DNA from: Marinobacterium sp. xm-d-530
GTDB lineage: Bacteria; Pseudomonadota; Gammaproteobacteria; Pseudomonadales; Balneatricaceae
Direction: 5' to 3'
DNA length: 8,602 nucleotides
Assembly: GCA_949499045.1 (NCBI GenBank)
Contig: CATEEE010000016.1
Location: forward strand, 1-8,602
Each line of letters starts with the position of its first letter. Positions within the stretch are counted from its first letter, which is position 1. The position numbers and the translations under genes are program-made. Shown here in pieces: positions 1 through 7,108 of the stretch. The notes below the pieces were generated by a model. The model had not been told where the DNA came from. It saw nothing but the letters and a program-made list of their open reading frames with translations, and ran no database searches.

Positions 1-1259
1 GCATCTTCAGCGGTAATATCGACGATCGGGTCGAAGCCTTCAGAACCCACTTCTAGACCACGAAGCGCTTTCTGCAGAGACTCTTGCTGGGTGCGGCCAA
101 TCGCCATCACCTCACCCACCGACTTCATCTGAGTCGTTAGGCGGTCATTCGCTTGAGGGAATTTTTCAAAAGTGAAACGAGGGATCTTCGTAACAACGTA
201 GTCAATAGCAGGCTCGAATGACGCTGGAGTTTGACCGCCAGTAATGTCGTTCTGTAGCTCATCCAGTGTGTAACCCACTGCCAGTTTTGCTGCCACTTTC
301 GCAATTGGGAAACCGGTTGCTTTAGAGGCCAGTGCCGAAGAGCGAGATACACGTGGGTTCATCTCGATAACTACAACGCGTCCAGTCTCAGGACAGACAC
401 CGAACTGCACGTTAGAACCGCCCGTTTCAACACCGATCTCACGCAGTACAGCAATCGAAGCATTACGCATCAACTGGTACTCTTTATCGGTCAACGTCTG
501 CGCTGGAGCCACTGTGATCGAGTCACCCGTGTGCACACCCATGGCATCAAAGTTTTCGATCGAACAGATGATGATACAGTTGTCATTCTTGTCGCGAACA
601 ACTTCCATCTCGTACTCTTTCCAACCGATCAAGGATTCGTCGATAAGGAGCTCGCTAGTCGGTGATAGATCCAGACCACGCTCACAAATTTCAATAAACT
701 CTTCGCGGTTGTAAGCGATACCACCACCAGATCCACCCATGGTGAACGATGGACGGATGATCGCAGGGAAACCAACCTGATCCAAAACTTGCAGCGCCTC
801 TTCCATAGAGTGTGCAATTGATGCACGCGGACACTCAAGGCCGATGTTCTTCATCGCCTTGTCGAAACGTTCACGGTCTTCCGCCTTGTCGATCGCATCT
901 TGAGTGGCGCCGATCATCTCAACACCGAATTCAGCTAAAACGCCTTCGCGGTCAAGATCAAGAGCACAGTTCAGTGCTGTCTGGCCACCCATAGTCGGTA
1001 GCAGCGCATCTGGACGCTCTTTCTCGATGATCTTAGCAACTGTTTTCCAGTTAATTGGCTCGATGTAAGTCGCGTCAGCCATTGATGGATCAGTCATGAT
1101 CGTCGCTGGGTTGGAGTTAACCAAAATAACTCGGTAACCCTCTTCGCGAAGCGCTTTACACGCTTGTGCGCCAGAATAGTCAAACTCACACGCCTGACCG
1201 ATAACGATCGGGCCTGCACCTAGGATAAGAATACTTTGTATGTCGGAACGTTTTGGCAT
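1..1259 (-). CDS. carB: Carbamoyl-phosphate synthase large subunit, N-terminal 419 codons (C-terminus beyond window)
   Basis: Large subunit of glutamine-dependent carbamoyl-phosphate synthetase. It makes carbamoyl phosphate from bicarbonate, two ATP and ammonia channelled from CarA, in the cytoplasm, for pyrimidine and arginine synthesis. The frame opens with MPKRSDIQSI and the dinucleotide-fold-like LILGAGPIVIG, followed by VNSNPATIMTD and PTMGGQTALNC. The ATP-grasp region contains RPSFTMGGSGGG and, near residue 300, EMNPRVSRSSALASKATGF. It is nearly colinear with E. coli CarB, so Arg129 of the first ATP site falls at the same number. The visible part is the carboxyphosphate half; the full protein is usually about 1,070 residues. 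The ATG at 1257-1259 has an AGG seven bases upstream and lies 46 nt after the carA stop with no terminator between, so it is co-transcribed with carA. The frame stays open to the window edge with no frameshift. Confidence 0.98.
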   Translation of the reverse strand, partial: MPKRSDIQSILILGAGPIVIGQACEFDYSGAQACKALREEGYRVILVNSNPATIMTDPSMADATYIEPINWKTVAKIIEKERPDALLPTMGGQTALNCALDLDREGVLAEFGVEMIGATQDAIDKAEDRERFDKAMKNIGLECPRASIAHSMEEALQVLDQVGFPAIIRPSFTMGGSGGGIAYNREEFIEICERGLDLSPTSELLIDESLIGWKEYEMEVVRDKNDNCIIICSIENFDAMGVHTGDSITVAPAQTLTDKEYQLMRNASIAVLREIGVETGGSNVQFGVCPETGRVVVIEMNPRVSRSSALASKATGFPIAKVAAKLAVGYTLDELQNDITGGQTPASFEPAIDYVVTKIPRFTFEKFPQANDRLTTQMKSVGEVMAIGRTQQESLQKALRGLEVGSEGFDPIVDITAED

Positions 1260-1305
1260 CGTAAAACCTGGTCTAAATCTGTTTCTCTAAGTTACCCGTT
1301 ACAAC

Positions 1306-2445
1306 TCAGCCTTGTTGGCGTGAGCGCATCATTTCAACGAAGCGATCGAAAAGTGGTGCCACGTCGTGTGGACCAGGGCTCGCTTCTGGGTGCCCTTGGA
1401 AACTGAACGCTGGACGATCAGTACGCTCAATACCCTGTAGAGAGCCATCGAACAGTGATTTGTGTGTTGCACGCAGTGTGCTTGGTAGTGAATCTTCAGC
1501 CACCGCGAATCCGTGGTTCTGGCTGGTGATCATCACCTGCTTGCTGTCTAGATCCTGAACCGGGTGGTTGGCACCGTGGTGACCAAACTTCATCTTCTCG
1601 GTCTTAGCACCTGACGCTAGCGCCAGCAACTGGTGACCTAGACAGATGCCGAATACTGGCAGGTCTGTTTTAAGGATTTCAGAGATCGCTTCGATCGCGT
1701 AATCACAGGGCTCCGGGTCACCAGGACCATTCGACAAGAATACGCCATCTGGATTCATGGCAAGCACTTCAGATGCTGGGGTCTGAGCAGGTACAACCGT
1801 CAGACGGCAGCCACGCTCTACCAACATGCGTAGAATATTTTGTTTAACACCGAAATCGTAAGCCACTACGTTAAACGGCTGGTCAGCATCGGCTTTCTCT
1901 GTGTAGCCAGTGCCAAGCTCCCAAGTCGACGTGCGCCAAGCATCCGAGCTGTCACGCGTAACGACTTTCGCCAAATCCATGCCTTTCAAGCCAGGGAAGC
2001 CACGTGCGGCATCCAACGCTTTCGCTTCATCAATGTTATCGCCTGCGATGATGCAACCATTCTGGGCACCCTTCTCACGAAGAATGCGCGTTAGGCGGCG
2101 CGTATCGATTCCGGCAATACCCATGATGTTGCGCTCTTTTAGGTACTCATCTAGCGCCTGTTCAGAGCGGAAGTTGCTGGCAAGTAGAGGCAGATCACGA
2201 ATGACAAGTCCTGCAACCCAGGTGCGGTCAGATTCAGCGTCTTCTGCGTTACAACCCACGTTACCAATGTGTGGATAGGTGAGAGTCACGATCTGGCGGC
2301 AGTAGGATGGATCGGTAAGGATCTCTTGATAACCGGTCATTGAGGTGTTGAATACAACCTCACCTGATGATTCGCCTTCGGCGCCGATCGAAATACCCCT
2401 AAAAATAGAACCGTCTTCAAGGGCTAAGATGGCTGGCTGCGTCAA
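1306..2445 (-). CDS. carA: Carbamoyl-phosphate synthase small (glutaminase) subunit
   Basis: Glutamine amidotransferase subunit that hydrolyses glutamine and passes ammonia to CarB. At 379 residues it has normal family length. The N-terminal CPSase domain (about 1-150) includes GEVVFNTSMTGYQEILTDPSY. The C-terminal class I amidotransferase domain (about 190-375) has the nucleophile Cys268 in FGICLGHQLLALASGAK and the His352/Glu354 pair in FSFQGHPEASPG, so the triad is intact. The start is TTG (2443-2445). GGAGG at 2451-2455 lies five bases upstream, no better start exists, and the E. coli homologue also starts with TTG. The gene has its own promoter and a leader with an intrinsic terminator, suggesting attenuation. 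In many relatives dapB precedes carA; here parE does. Confidence 0.98.
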   Translation of the reverse strand: MTQPAILALEDGSIFRGISIGAEGESSGEVVFNTSMTGYQEILTDPSYCRQIVTLTYPHIGNVGCNAEDAESDRTWVAGLVIRDLPLLASNFRSEQALDEYLKERNIMGIAGIDTRRLTRILREKGAQNGCIIAGDNIDEAKALDAARGFPGLKGMDLAKVVTRDSSDAWRTSTWELGTGYTEKADADQPFNVVAYDFGVKQNILRMLVERGCRLTVVPAQTPASEVLAMNPDGVFLSNGPGDPEPCDYAIEAISEILKTDLPVFGICLGHQLLALASGAKTEKMKFGHHGANHPVQDLDSKQVMITSQNHGFAVAEDSLPSTLRATHKSLFDGSLQGIERTDRPAFSFQGHPEASPGPHDVAPLFDRFVEMMRSRQQG

Positions 2446-2450
2446 AAGAA

Positions 2451-2457
2451 CCTCCCC
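2451..2457 (-). promoter_or_regulatory. Strong Shine-Dalgarno for the carA TTG start
   Basis: The minus strand reads GGGGAGG here, five bases before the TTG codon. The strong match probably compensates for the weak TTG start and decides it. Its first G residues also belong to a CGCGGG block (2455-2460) complementary to CCCGCG at 2568-2573 in the same leader, so partial masking of the site is possible. Confidence 0.85.
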
Positions 2458-2480
2458 GCGCGCTGGCTAGATATGAAAAA

Positions 2481-2543
2481 TTACTGTGGCTTGGCTGCAA
2501 AAAAGCGAGGCCAACTTTGGGTCTGCCTCGCTTTCAAAAACAT
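2481..2543 (-). CDS. Possible 20-aa carA leader peptide reading through the terminator
   Basis: A short frame starts with ATG at 2541-2543, begins MFLKARQ, ends AAKPQ and stops at TAA 2481-2483. It begins just before the 5' arm of the intrinsic terminator and ends 16 nt past the end of its T-run, the geometry seen in the E. coli pyrBI leader frame. A run of five T follows the ATG, directly before the hairpin. The weak point is the ribosome site: GAAGAG abuts the ATG with no spacer. Translation is therefore unproven and the frame could be chance. Confidence 0.3.
   Translation of the reverse strand: MFLKARQTQSWPRFFAAKPQ
2499..2534 (-). terminator. Intrinsic terminator in the carA leader (candidate attenuator)
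   Basis: On the minus strand AAAGCGAGGC (2525-2534) pairs perfectly with GCCTCGCTTT (2502-2511) across a 13-nt loop. The core is a seven-pair GC-rich stem, and TTTTTT (2499-2504) forms the 3' tract. It works only in the minus direction as a U-tailed terminator. It lies downstream of the carA promoter and 53 nt before the carA start, so it is placed as an attenuator. It would also stop readthrough from parE, which has no other terminator. Confidence 0.85.
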
Positions 2544-2586
2544 CTCTTCGGTGGGATGCGCCGCTATCGCGGGCAAAACCTGCGGT

Positions 2587-2615
2587 ATTCTAAGGGAATT
2601 AGCCGCACAAGTCCA
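2587..2615 (-). promoter_or_regulatory. Sigma70-type promoter for carAB
   Basis: The -10 TAGAAT (2587-2592, five of six consensus bases) is separated by exactly 17 bp from a -35 TGGACT (2610-2615, four of six). Transcription would start near 2580 and give a leader of about 135 nt before carA. The promoter begins 36 bp after the parE stop codon. No convincing operator is visible around it. Confidence 0.65.
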
Positions 2616-2651
2616 TGCCGAATCGGACGAATATGGTGAGTAAAAGTCAAC

Positions 2652-4544
2652 TTAAACAGTCGCTAAGTTGCCCTTCTCTTCCAGCCAACTCTTGCGGTCA
2701 GATGCCCGTTTTTTCGCCAGCAACATATCCAAAACCTGGTGAGTATCATCACCCGACTCAAGGGTTAACTGAACCAAGCGGCGGGTATCAGGATCCATGG
2801 TTGTCTCACGCAGCTGCATAGGGTTCATCTCACCCAAGCCTTTAAATCGCTGTACACCTATGCGCGCATTCTTGCGCTCTGCCTTAATGCGCTCGACAAT
2901 GCCATTTTTCTCAGACTCATCCAAGGCGTAAAAGACCTCTTTCGCCACATCAATTCGGAACAGCGGCGGCATGGCTACATAGACGTGCCCTGCTGCAACC
3001 AAAGGTTTGAAGTGTCTTAGGAAAAGAGCACAGATCAGTGTAGCGATGTGTGCACCGTCGGAGTCGGCATCGGCTAGAATGCAGACCTTACCGTAACGAA
3101 GATTACTCAGATCTTCAGCACCCGGGTCTACGCCAATGGCGACTGAGATATCGTGAATCTCTTGCGACCCGAGAATCTCTGAAGAGTCGACCTCCCAGGT
3201 GTTCAAGATCTTACCGCGCAGCGGCATAATCGCCTGAATATCACGACTACGCGCCTGTTTTGCAGAACCGCCTGCAGAGTCACCCTCGACTAAGAACAGC
3301 TCACTGCGCATAGGGTCTGTACCCGAACAGTCCGCCAACTTACCCGGTAGCGCAGGCCCTTGCGTTACCTTTTTACGCACCACTTTTTTCGCTGAACGCA
3401 GACGTTTTTGGGCATTAGCGATGACCAATTCAGCAATCGCTTCACCCTCTTCAACGTGCTTATTGAGCCATAACAGGAAGGCATCTTTTACGGCACCCGA
3501 GATAAACGCAGCGATTTGACGCGAAGAGAGACGCTCTTTGGTTTGACCCGAGAACTGGGGATCACGCATCTTAGCAGAGAGAATGAAACAACAGCGATCC
3601 CAGACATCCTCTGGGGACAACTTCACACCGCGGGGTAGTAGGCTACGGAAATCACAAAACTCACGAAGTGCTTCTAACAGACCGGTGCGCAGGCCATTTA
3701 CGTGGGTTCCGCCTTGCGCTGTTGGGATCAAGTTGACGTAGCTCTCACAGGTCATCTCACCGCCCTCTTTAAGCCACTGAACCGCCCACTCAACGGCATC
3801 CTCTTCGCCCTGCAAAGAGCCACAAAACGGCTCTTCCGGCAGAGTCTCGAAAACTTGAGTATTACCTTTCAGATAGGCGACTAAGCCATCTTCGTAGTAC
3901 CACTCCTCTTTCTCTTTCTTACCAGTAGAGAGATCGGTAAAGGTCACTTTCAAGCCAGGGCAAAGAACCGCCTTGGCACGAAGATTGTGCTTTAACCGGC
4001 TAACACTGAATTTAGGCGAATCAAAGTAGCTGGGATCTGGCAGGAATCGAACGGTGGTACCGGTATTACGCTGACCACAGGTATCAACCACTTCTAAATC
4101 CGACACTTTTTCACCGTCAGCAAAGCCGATGCGATGCACCTGACCCCCACGACGGATTTGAACTTCCAACAGTTTAGAGAGTGCATTAACGACTGAAACA
4201 CCCACCCCGTGCAGACCGCCCGAGTAGTTGTAGTTGTCATTGTTAAACTTACCACCGGCATGCAGCTTGGTCAGAATCAGCTCCACCCCTGGCACTCCCT
4301 CTTCAGGGTGAATATCCACCGGCATGCCACGGCCGTCATCGGAAACAGAGAGTGAGTTATCAGGATGCAGTGTGATATCGATCTGCTTAGCATGTCCCGC
4401 TAACGCCTCATCGACAGAGTTGTCGATCACCTCTTGTGCCAGGTGATTGGGACGGTCCGTTTCGGTGTACATTCCTGGGCGGCGCTTGACTGGGTCTAAC
4501 CCGCTCAGTACCTCGATCGAACCAGCATTATAGTCCTTTGACAT
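2652..4544 (-). CDS. parE: DNA topoisomerase IV subunit B
   Basis: ATPase subunit of topoisomerase IV, which with ParC unlinks daughter chromosomes and relaxes supercoils. It has 630 residues, the same length as E. coli ParE. The GHKL ATPase domain shows EVIDNSVDEALAGH (Glu38, Asn42), DDGRGMP (69-75) and SGGLHGVGVSVVN (108-120). The transducer domain has QTKERLSSRQ near 334-343. The TOPRIM domain has Glu420 in LVEGDSAGGSAKQ and Asp492/494/496 in LADADSDGAHI; QRFKGLGEMNPMQLRETT follows at 565-582. The short TOPRIM region and the LHGVG and FKGLGEMNP sequences favour ParE over GyrB. ATG 4542-4544 follows the yqiA stop by 12 nt, and its AGGA ribosome site overlaps that stop codon (TAGGA), implying coupling. 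parC is not in the window. Confidence 0.97.
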   Translation of the reverse strand: MSKDYNAGSIEVLSGLDPVKRRPGMYTETDRPNHLAQEVIDNSVDEALAGHAKQIDITLHPDNSLSVSDDGRGMPVDIHPEEGVPGVELILTKLHAGGKFNNDNYNYSGGLHGVGVSVVNALSKLLEVQIRRGGQVHRIGFADGEKVSDLEVVDTCGQRNTGTTVRFLPDPSYFDSPKFSVSRLKHNLRAKAVLCPGLKVTFTDLSTGKKEKEEWYYEDGLVAYLKGNTQVFETLPEEPFCGSLQGEEDAVEWAVQWLKEGGEMTCESYVNLIPTAQGGTHVNGLRTGLLEALREFCDFRSLLPRGVKLSPEDVWDRCCFILSAKMRDPQFSGQTKERLSSRQIAAFISGAVKDAFLLWLNKHVEEGEAIAELVIANAQKRLRSAKKVVRKKVTQGPALPGKLADCSGTDPMRSELFLVEGDSAGGSAKQARSRDIQAIMPLRGKILNTWEVDSSEILGSQEIHDISVAIGVDPGAEDLSNLRYGKVCILADADSDGAHIATLICALFLRHFKPLVAAGHVYVAMPPLFRIDVAKEVFYALDESEKNGIVERIKAERKNARIGVQRFKGLGEMNPMQLRETTMDPDTRRLVQLTLESGDDTHQVLDMLLAKKRASDRKSWLEEKGNLATV

Positions 4545-4556
4545 ATCTCTCTATTC

Positions 4557-5144
4557 CTAGCCGTTCTCAGACTGCCAACGATTCTCTGCAAAGGCGAAAA
4601 TCGTCGGCAACATGGATTCAAAATTTTCAAAGCCGTGATGGCCACCTGGTTGAACAATCTGCGCAGACTGACTGTAGTAGCGAACAGCGTCACGATAATC
4701 GAGGGTCTCGTCTCCCTCCTGTTGCATCAGCAGCAGTCGCTCCGGGTATTGCAGTCGAGGATAATACAACCGCTCTAACTGAGCCATATGTTCCAGCGTC
4801 AATTCATACTCTTCACCCGAGTAAAAATTCTTTTGCGGGCCCAGCAAAGCCCCCAACAGTTTCTGCGGCGCTACCGCCGGATTAACTAAAACCGCTTTCA
4901 CCTTTGAGTAGCGCTCACTTAGATAGGTTGCATAAAAGCCACCCAGAGAGCTGCCGATCAGAAGAAGATCATCATGCTGATCTACCATCTCTTCCAATTG
5001 CTGCATCGCCTCTTCCGGCCAGTGCGAAAGCGCAGGCACCGAAAGCTGCGATGCCCTATCGATCGATTCGAAGTGGCGTATCAGCTGCTGACCTTTAAGC
5101 GACTCCGGTGAACTGTTAAAACCGTGAATATAGATAAAATGCAC
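4557..5144 (-). CDS. yqiA: YqiA family alpha/beta-hydrolase esterase
   Basis: A 195-residue cytoplasmic alpha/beta hydrolase of the UPF0227/YqiA esterase family (E. coli YqiA is 193 residues and is known as an esterase on short acyl esters). It opens with FIYIHGFNSSPESLKG, the oxyanion-strand region. The nucleophile is Ser66 in GSSLGGFYATYLSE, the acid is Asp145 in GDETLDYRDA, and the catalytic His is probably His170 in PGGHHGFENFE. VNPAVAP near 88-93 is also typical of the family. The start is GTG at 5142-5144, and its first base is the last base of the upstream TAG stop (TAGTG). No clear independent Shine-Dalgarno is present, so reinitiation after the DUF1249 gene is likely. Its neighbourhood before parE is conserved in gammaproteobacteria; the physiological substrate is unknown. 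Confidence 0.93.
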   Translation of the reverse strand: MHFIYIHGFNSSPESLKGQQLIRHFESIDRASQLSVPALSHWPEEAMQQLEEMVDQHDDLLLIGSSLGGFYATYLSERYSKVKAVLVNPAVAPQKLLGALLGPQKNFYSGEEYELTLEHMAQLERLYYPRLQYPERLLLMQQEGDETLDYRDAVRYYSQSAQIVQPGGHHGFENFESMLPTIFAFAENRWQSENG

Positions 5145-5596
5145 TACTGACCGCTCACTACCTTCACATCATGACGAACACCCTGCATCGCACAGTGTCC
5201 TAACCACTCCGCAAGGTGCTGATTGAGCTGATACTTTTCATCTGGCTGATGCATCGCGTCATTGGGATAGTCGTAGCGCCCAGGCAGTTGTGAGCGACGT
5301 TTTAAACAGACGACTTCAGCCATGCGTGCGTCGTGGTATAGGCGAATAACAAACGACTGAGGATTAAACCAAGGGGAAGCGTGTTCTGGCCAGTAGGAGA
5401 GAGTCCAAGTCGAAGTGTAGGCAAACTCTTCATCTCGTTTAATGGCAACCACGTAGGCGTGTTGATGCCACTCAATACGAAATTCAACGGACTCCTGTTG
5501 GGCCGGTAGCAGACGCATCAGACGGGCGTAATTGGTCTCAGAGACCACGCTCTGTTTAACCAAATCTGGTACGTACTTACGCTTCACATCATGCAT
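5144..5596 (-). CDS. yqiB: DUF1249 family protein, YqiB-like
   Basis: A protein of unknown function matching E. coli YqiB (140 residues). Shared blocks include KRKYVPDL near the start, SETNYARLMRLLP, FVIRLYHDARMAEV, RYDYPNDAMHQPDEKYQLNQ and LAEWLGHC. It has no membrane segment or signal peptide and looks like a small soluble protein. The start is uncertain. The ATG at 5594-5596 (150 aa) has AGGG eight bases upstream and overlaps the nudF stop by 8 nt, so I chose it. A GTG at 5603-5605 gives three more residues but would sit on the ribosome site. A GTG at 5585-5587 would give the E. coli-like MKRKYVPD start. cpdA, normally next, is missing. Confidence 0.9.
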   Translation of the reverse strand: MHDVKRKYVPDLVKQSVVSETNYARLMRLLPAQQESVEFRIEWHQHAYVVAIKRDEEFAYTSTWTLSYWPEHASPWFNPQSFVIRLYHDARMAEVVCLKRRSQLPGRYDYPNDAMHQPDEKYQLNQHLAEWLGHCAMQGVRHDVKVVSGQ

Positions 5597-6224
5597 CCAC
5601 AGCACCCTGTAAACTCAATTTATTCAGCGCCAGCCACTGTAGACCGATGATGGCAGGCGAACTATTTATAACACCCTGATTCACTAACTCAATGGCCTCA
5701 TCACTCGACAGGACATGAACACGGATATCCTCACCCTCCTCAGGTAAGCCATGAATGCCTTTGGCCTGCTCCGAATCCACCTCCGCGTACAGAAGATCGA
5801 TCCACTCATCACAGCCACCGACGCTGGGCAAATAGCGGATAATTCTACGTGGCTCACCGATGACCAAGCCAGCCTCTTCAATCGACTCACGCTTAGCCAC
5901 TTGTTCAGAGCTTTCACCCTCTTCGACGATACCAGCGACCACTTCAAGCATCCAAGGCGAGGGCCCTTGAAGAGATCCAACCCGAAACTGTTCTACCAGT
6001 ACAACACAATCTTTAGCAGAATCATAAAGCAGAACACAGACCGCATCTCCACGCTGAAACAGCTCACGGGTAATCTCAATCGCTTGACCTGAAAAGGTCT
6101 TGTGCTCAAGTGTTAAACGCTTGACCCGAAAATAGCCCTGAAAAGCGGTCTCATCGTTGATCAAGCGGTAATCGTCTTGACCAAAGCTGGGAACCCAAGC
6201 CGGTTTCGAGTCGATTGTACTCAT
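5589..6224 (-). CDS. nudF: ADP-ribose / ADP-sugar pyrophosphatase (Nudix hydrolase)
   Basis: Nudix enzyme hydrolysing ADP-ribose and related ADP-sugars to AMP and a sugar phosphate, with Mg2+ bound by the Nudix box. It has 211 residues, against 209 in E. coli NudF. The complete Nudix box occupies residues 98-120 (GIVEEGESSEQVAK, then RESIEEAGL) and fits GX5EX7REUXEEXGU, with the REx2EE residues at 112-117. Downstream, PSVGGCDEW supplies a Glu at 140 aligned to the catalytic loop Glu of NudF, and GIHGLPEEGEDIRVHV is family-typical. The start is ATG 6222-6224: it shares ATGA with the nfo stop and has AGG seven bases upstream. An upstream TTG at 6281 would add 19 residues but lies inside nfo and is rejected. 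Its place beside the yqiB, yqiA and parE homologues supports nudF. Confidence 0.95.
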   Translation of the reverse strand: MSTIDSKPAWVPSFGQDDYRLINDETAFQGYFRVKRLTLEHKTFSGQAIEITRELFQRGDAVCVLLYDSAKDCVVLVEQFRVGSLQGPSPWMLEVVAGIVEEGESSEQVAKRESIEEAGLVIGEPRRIIRYLPSVGGCDEWIDLLYAEVDSEQAKGIHGLPEEGEDIRVHVLSSDEAIELVNQGVINSSPAIIGLQWLALNKLSLQGAVDA

Positions 6225-7108
6225 TGCGCAGCCTGTTTCTCGCCCGCAAATTGACGCAACTGCTGAATCTCTTCTGGCCAAATGGTCTCATCAATGGTCT
6301 CTAGACAGAGGGGTACACCACGAAAACGATCATCCTGCATGATATAACGAAAGGCTTCCCAGCCAATTTCACCCTGACCCAGTGAGTGGTGACGATCGAC
6401 TCGGCCACCTAGCGCTATTTTAGAATCATTAATGTGCATACCGCACAACTTATCAAAGCCGATCAATCTCTCAAACTCTGCAAAGCTCTTCTCACAGGCG
6501 TCAAAGGTACGAAGATCATAACCTGCCGCAAAAATGTGGCAGGTATCGATACAGACACCAATACGCTCTGGATGACGACTTTTATCGATAATCGCTGCGA
6601 TCTCTTCAAATCGATAGCCTAAATTAGAGCCCTGACCCGCTGTCGTTTCAATCACAGCGATGACCTGTTCGGTCTCCTGAGTCGCGATATCGATCGATTC
6701 AGAGATGGTCGCTAAACAGGCTGTTTCATCAATCTTCTTAAGATGACTGCCCGGGTGAAAATTCAGATAGCAGAGACCTAGCTGTTCACAACGTTGCATC
6801 TCATCGATAAACGCATCACGTGACTTCTTTAGCGGCTCTGTCTCAGGATGCCCTAAATTAATCAGGTAACTGTCATGCGGAAGAATCTGCTCTGGAAGAA
6901 ACCCATGCTCTGCACAATTCACCTTGAACTGCGCAATCGTCTCTTCAACAAGGGGTTTAGCTACCCATTGCCGCTGGTTCTTAGTAAATAGTGCAAAGGC
7001 GTTGGCACCAATCGCGGCTGCATTCAAGGGCGCGTTTTGCACGCCACCCGCGGCACTAACATGTGCACCAACGTAATAAGGCTTGAGGGTCTCTGTTACA
7101 GCTTGCAC
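6221..7108 (-). CDS. nfo: Endonuclease IV, apurinic/apyrimidinic endonuclease
   Basis: Base-excision-repair enzyme that cuts 5' of abasic sites and removes 3' blocking groups, using three zinc ions in a TIM barrel. It has 295 residues (E. coli Nfo has 285). All nine zinc ligands of the E. coli enzyme are present with a uniform +9 shift: His78, His118, Glu154, Asp188, His191, His225, Asp238, His240 and Glu270. Landmark blocks are GAHVSAAGGVQNA, ALFTKNQRQW, PHDSYLINLGHP, NFHPGSH, CIDTCHIFAAGYDLRT and VDRHHSLGQGEIG. The start is GTG 7106-7108, the only start codon before the conserved GAHVSAAGG. It overlaps the preceding 60-aa gene by 13 nt, and AGGTGG (7112-7117) inside that gene is its ribosome site. 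In E. coli nfo is not next to nudF. Confidence 0.97.
   Translation of the reverse strand: MQAVTETLKPYYVGAHVSAAGGVQNAPLNAAAIGANAFALFTKNQRQWVAKPLVEETIAQFKVNCAEHGFLPEQILPHDSYLINLGHPETEPLKKSRDAFIDEMQRCEQLGLCYLNFHPGSHLKKIDETACLATISESIDIATQETEQVIAVIETTAGQGSNLGYRFEEIAAIIDKSRHPERIGVCIDTCHIFAAGYDLRTFDACEKSFAEFERLIGFDKLCGMHINDSKIALGGRVDRHHSLGQGEIGWEAFRYIMQDDRFRGVPLCLETIDETIWPEEIQQLRQFAGEKQAAQ

Noticed and set aside
1260..1305. carA-carB gap as a possible regulatory element
   Set aside because: The 46 nt show only a modest AGG ribosome site and no hairpin with a T-run; it is an ordinary intra-operon spacer.
1910..2278. Plus-strand open frame of 122 codons opposite carA
   Set aside because: It is antisense to a clearly conserved enzyme, has no recognisable family, and its composition follows from the carA codons.
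4538..4885. Plus-strand open frame of 115 codons opposite the 3' part of yqiA
   Set aside because: It is antisense to the esterase gene and has low-complexity composition with no motif.
5040..5075. ATCGATCGAT-type palindrome and generally frequent CGATCG/GATC words in the window
   Set aside because: These occur inside coding codons such as Ile-Asp and Asp-Arg, are scattered rather than spaced, and need a whole-genome count to mean anything.
5751..6092. Plus-strand open frame of 113 codons opposite nudF
   Set aside because: It lies entirely within nudF, including the Nudix box, and shows no family resemblance or operon partner.
6225..6281. Longer nudF starting at TTG 6281
   Set aside because: The extra 19 residues are encoded inside nfo, match nothing in NudF, and the ATG at 6224 has the ribosome site and the usual length.
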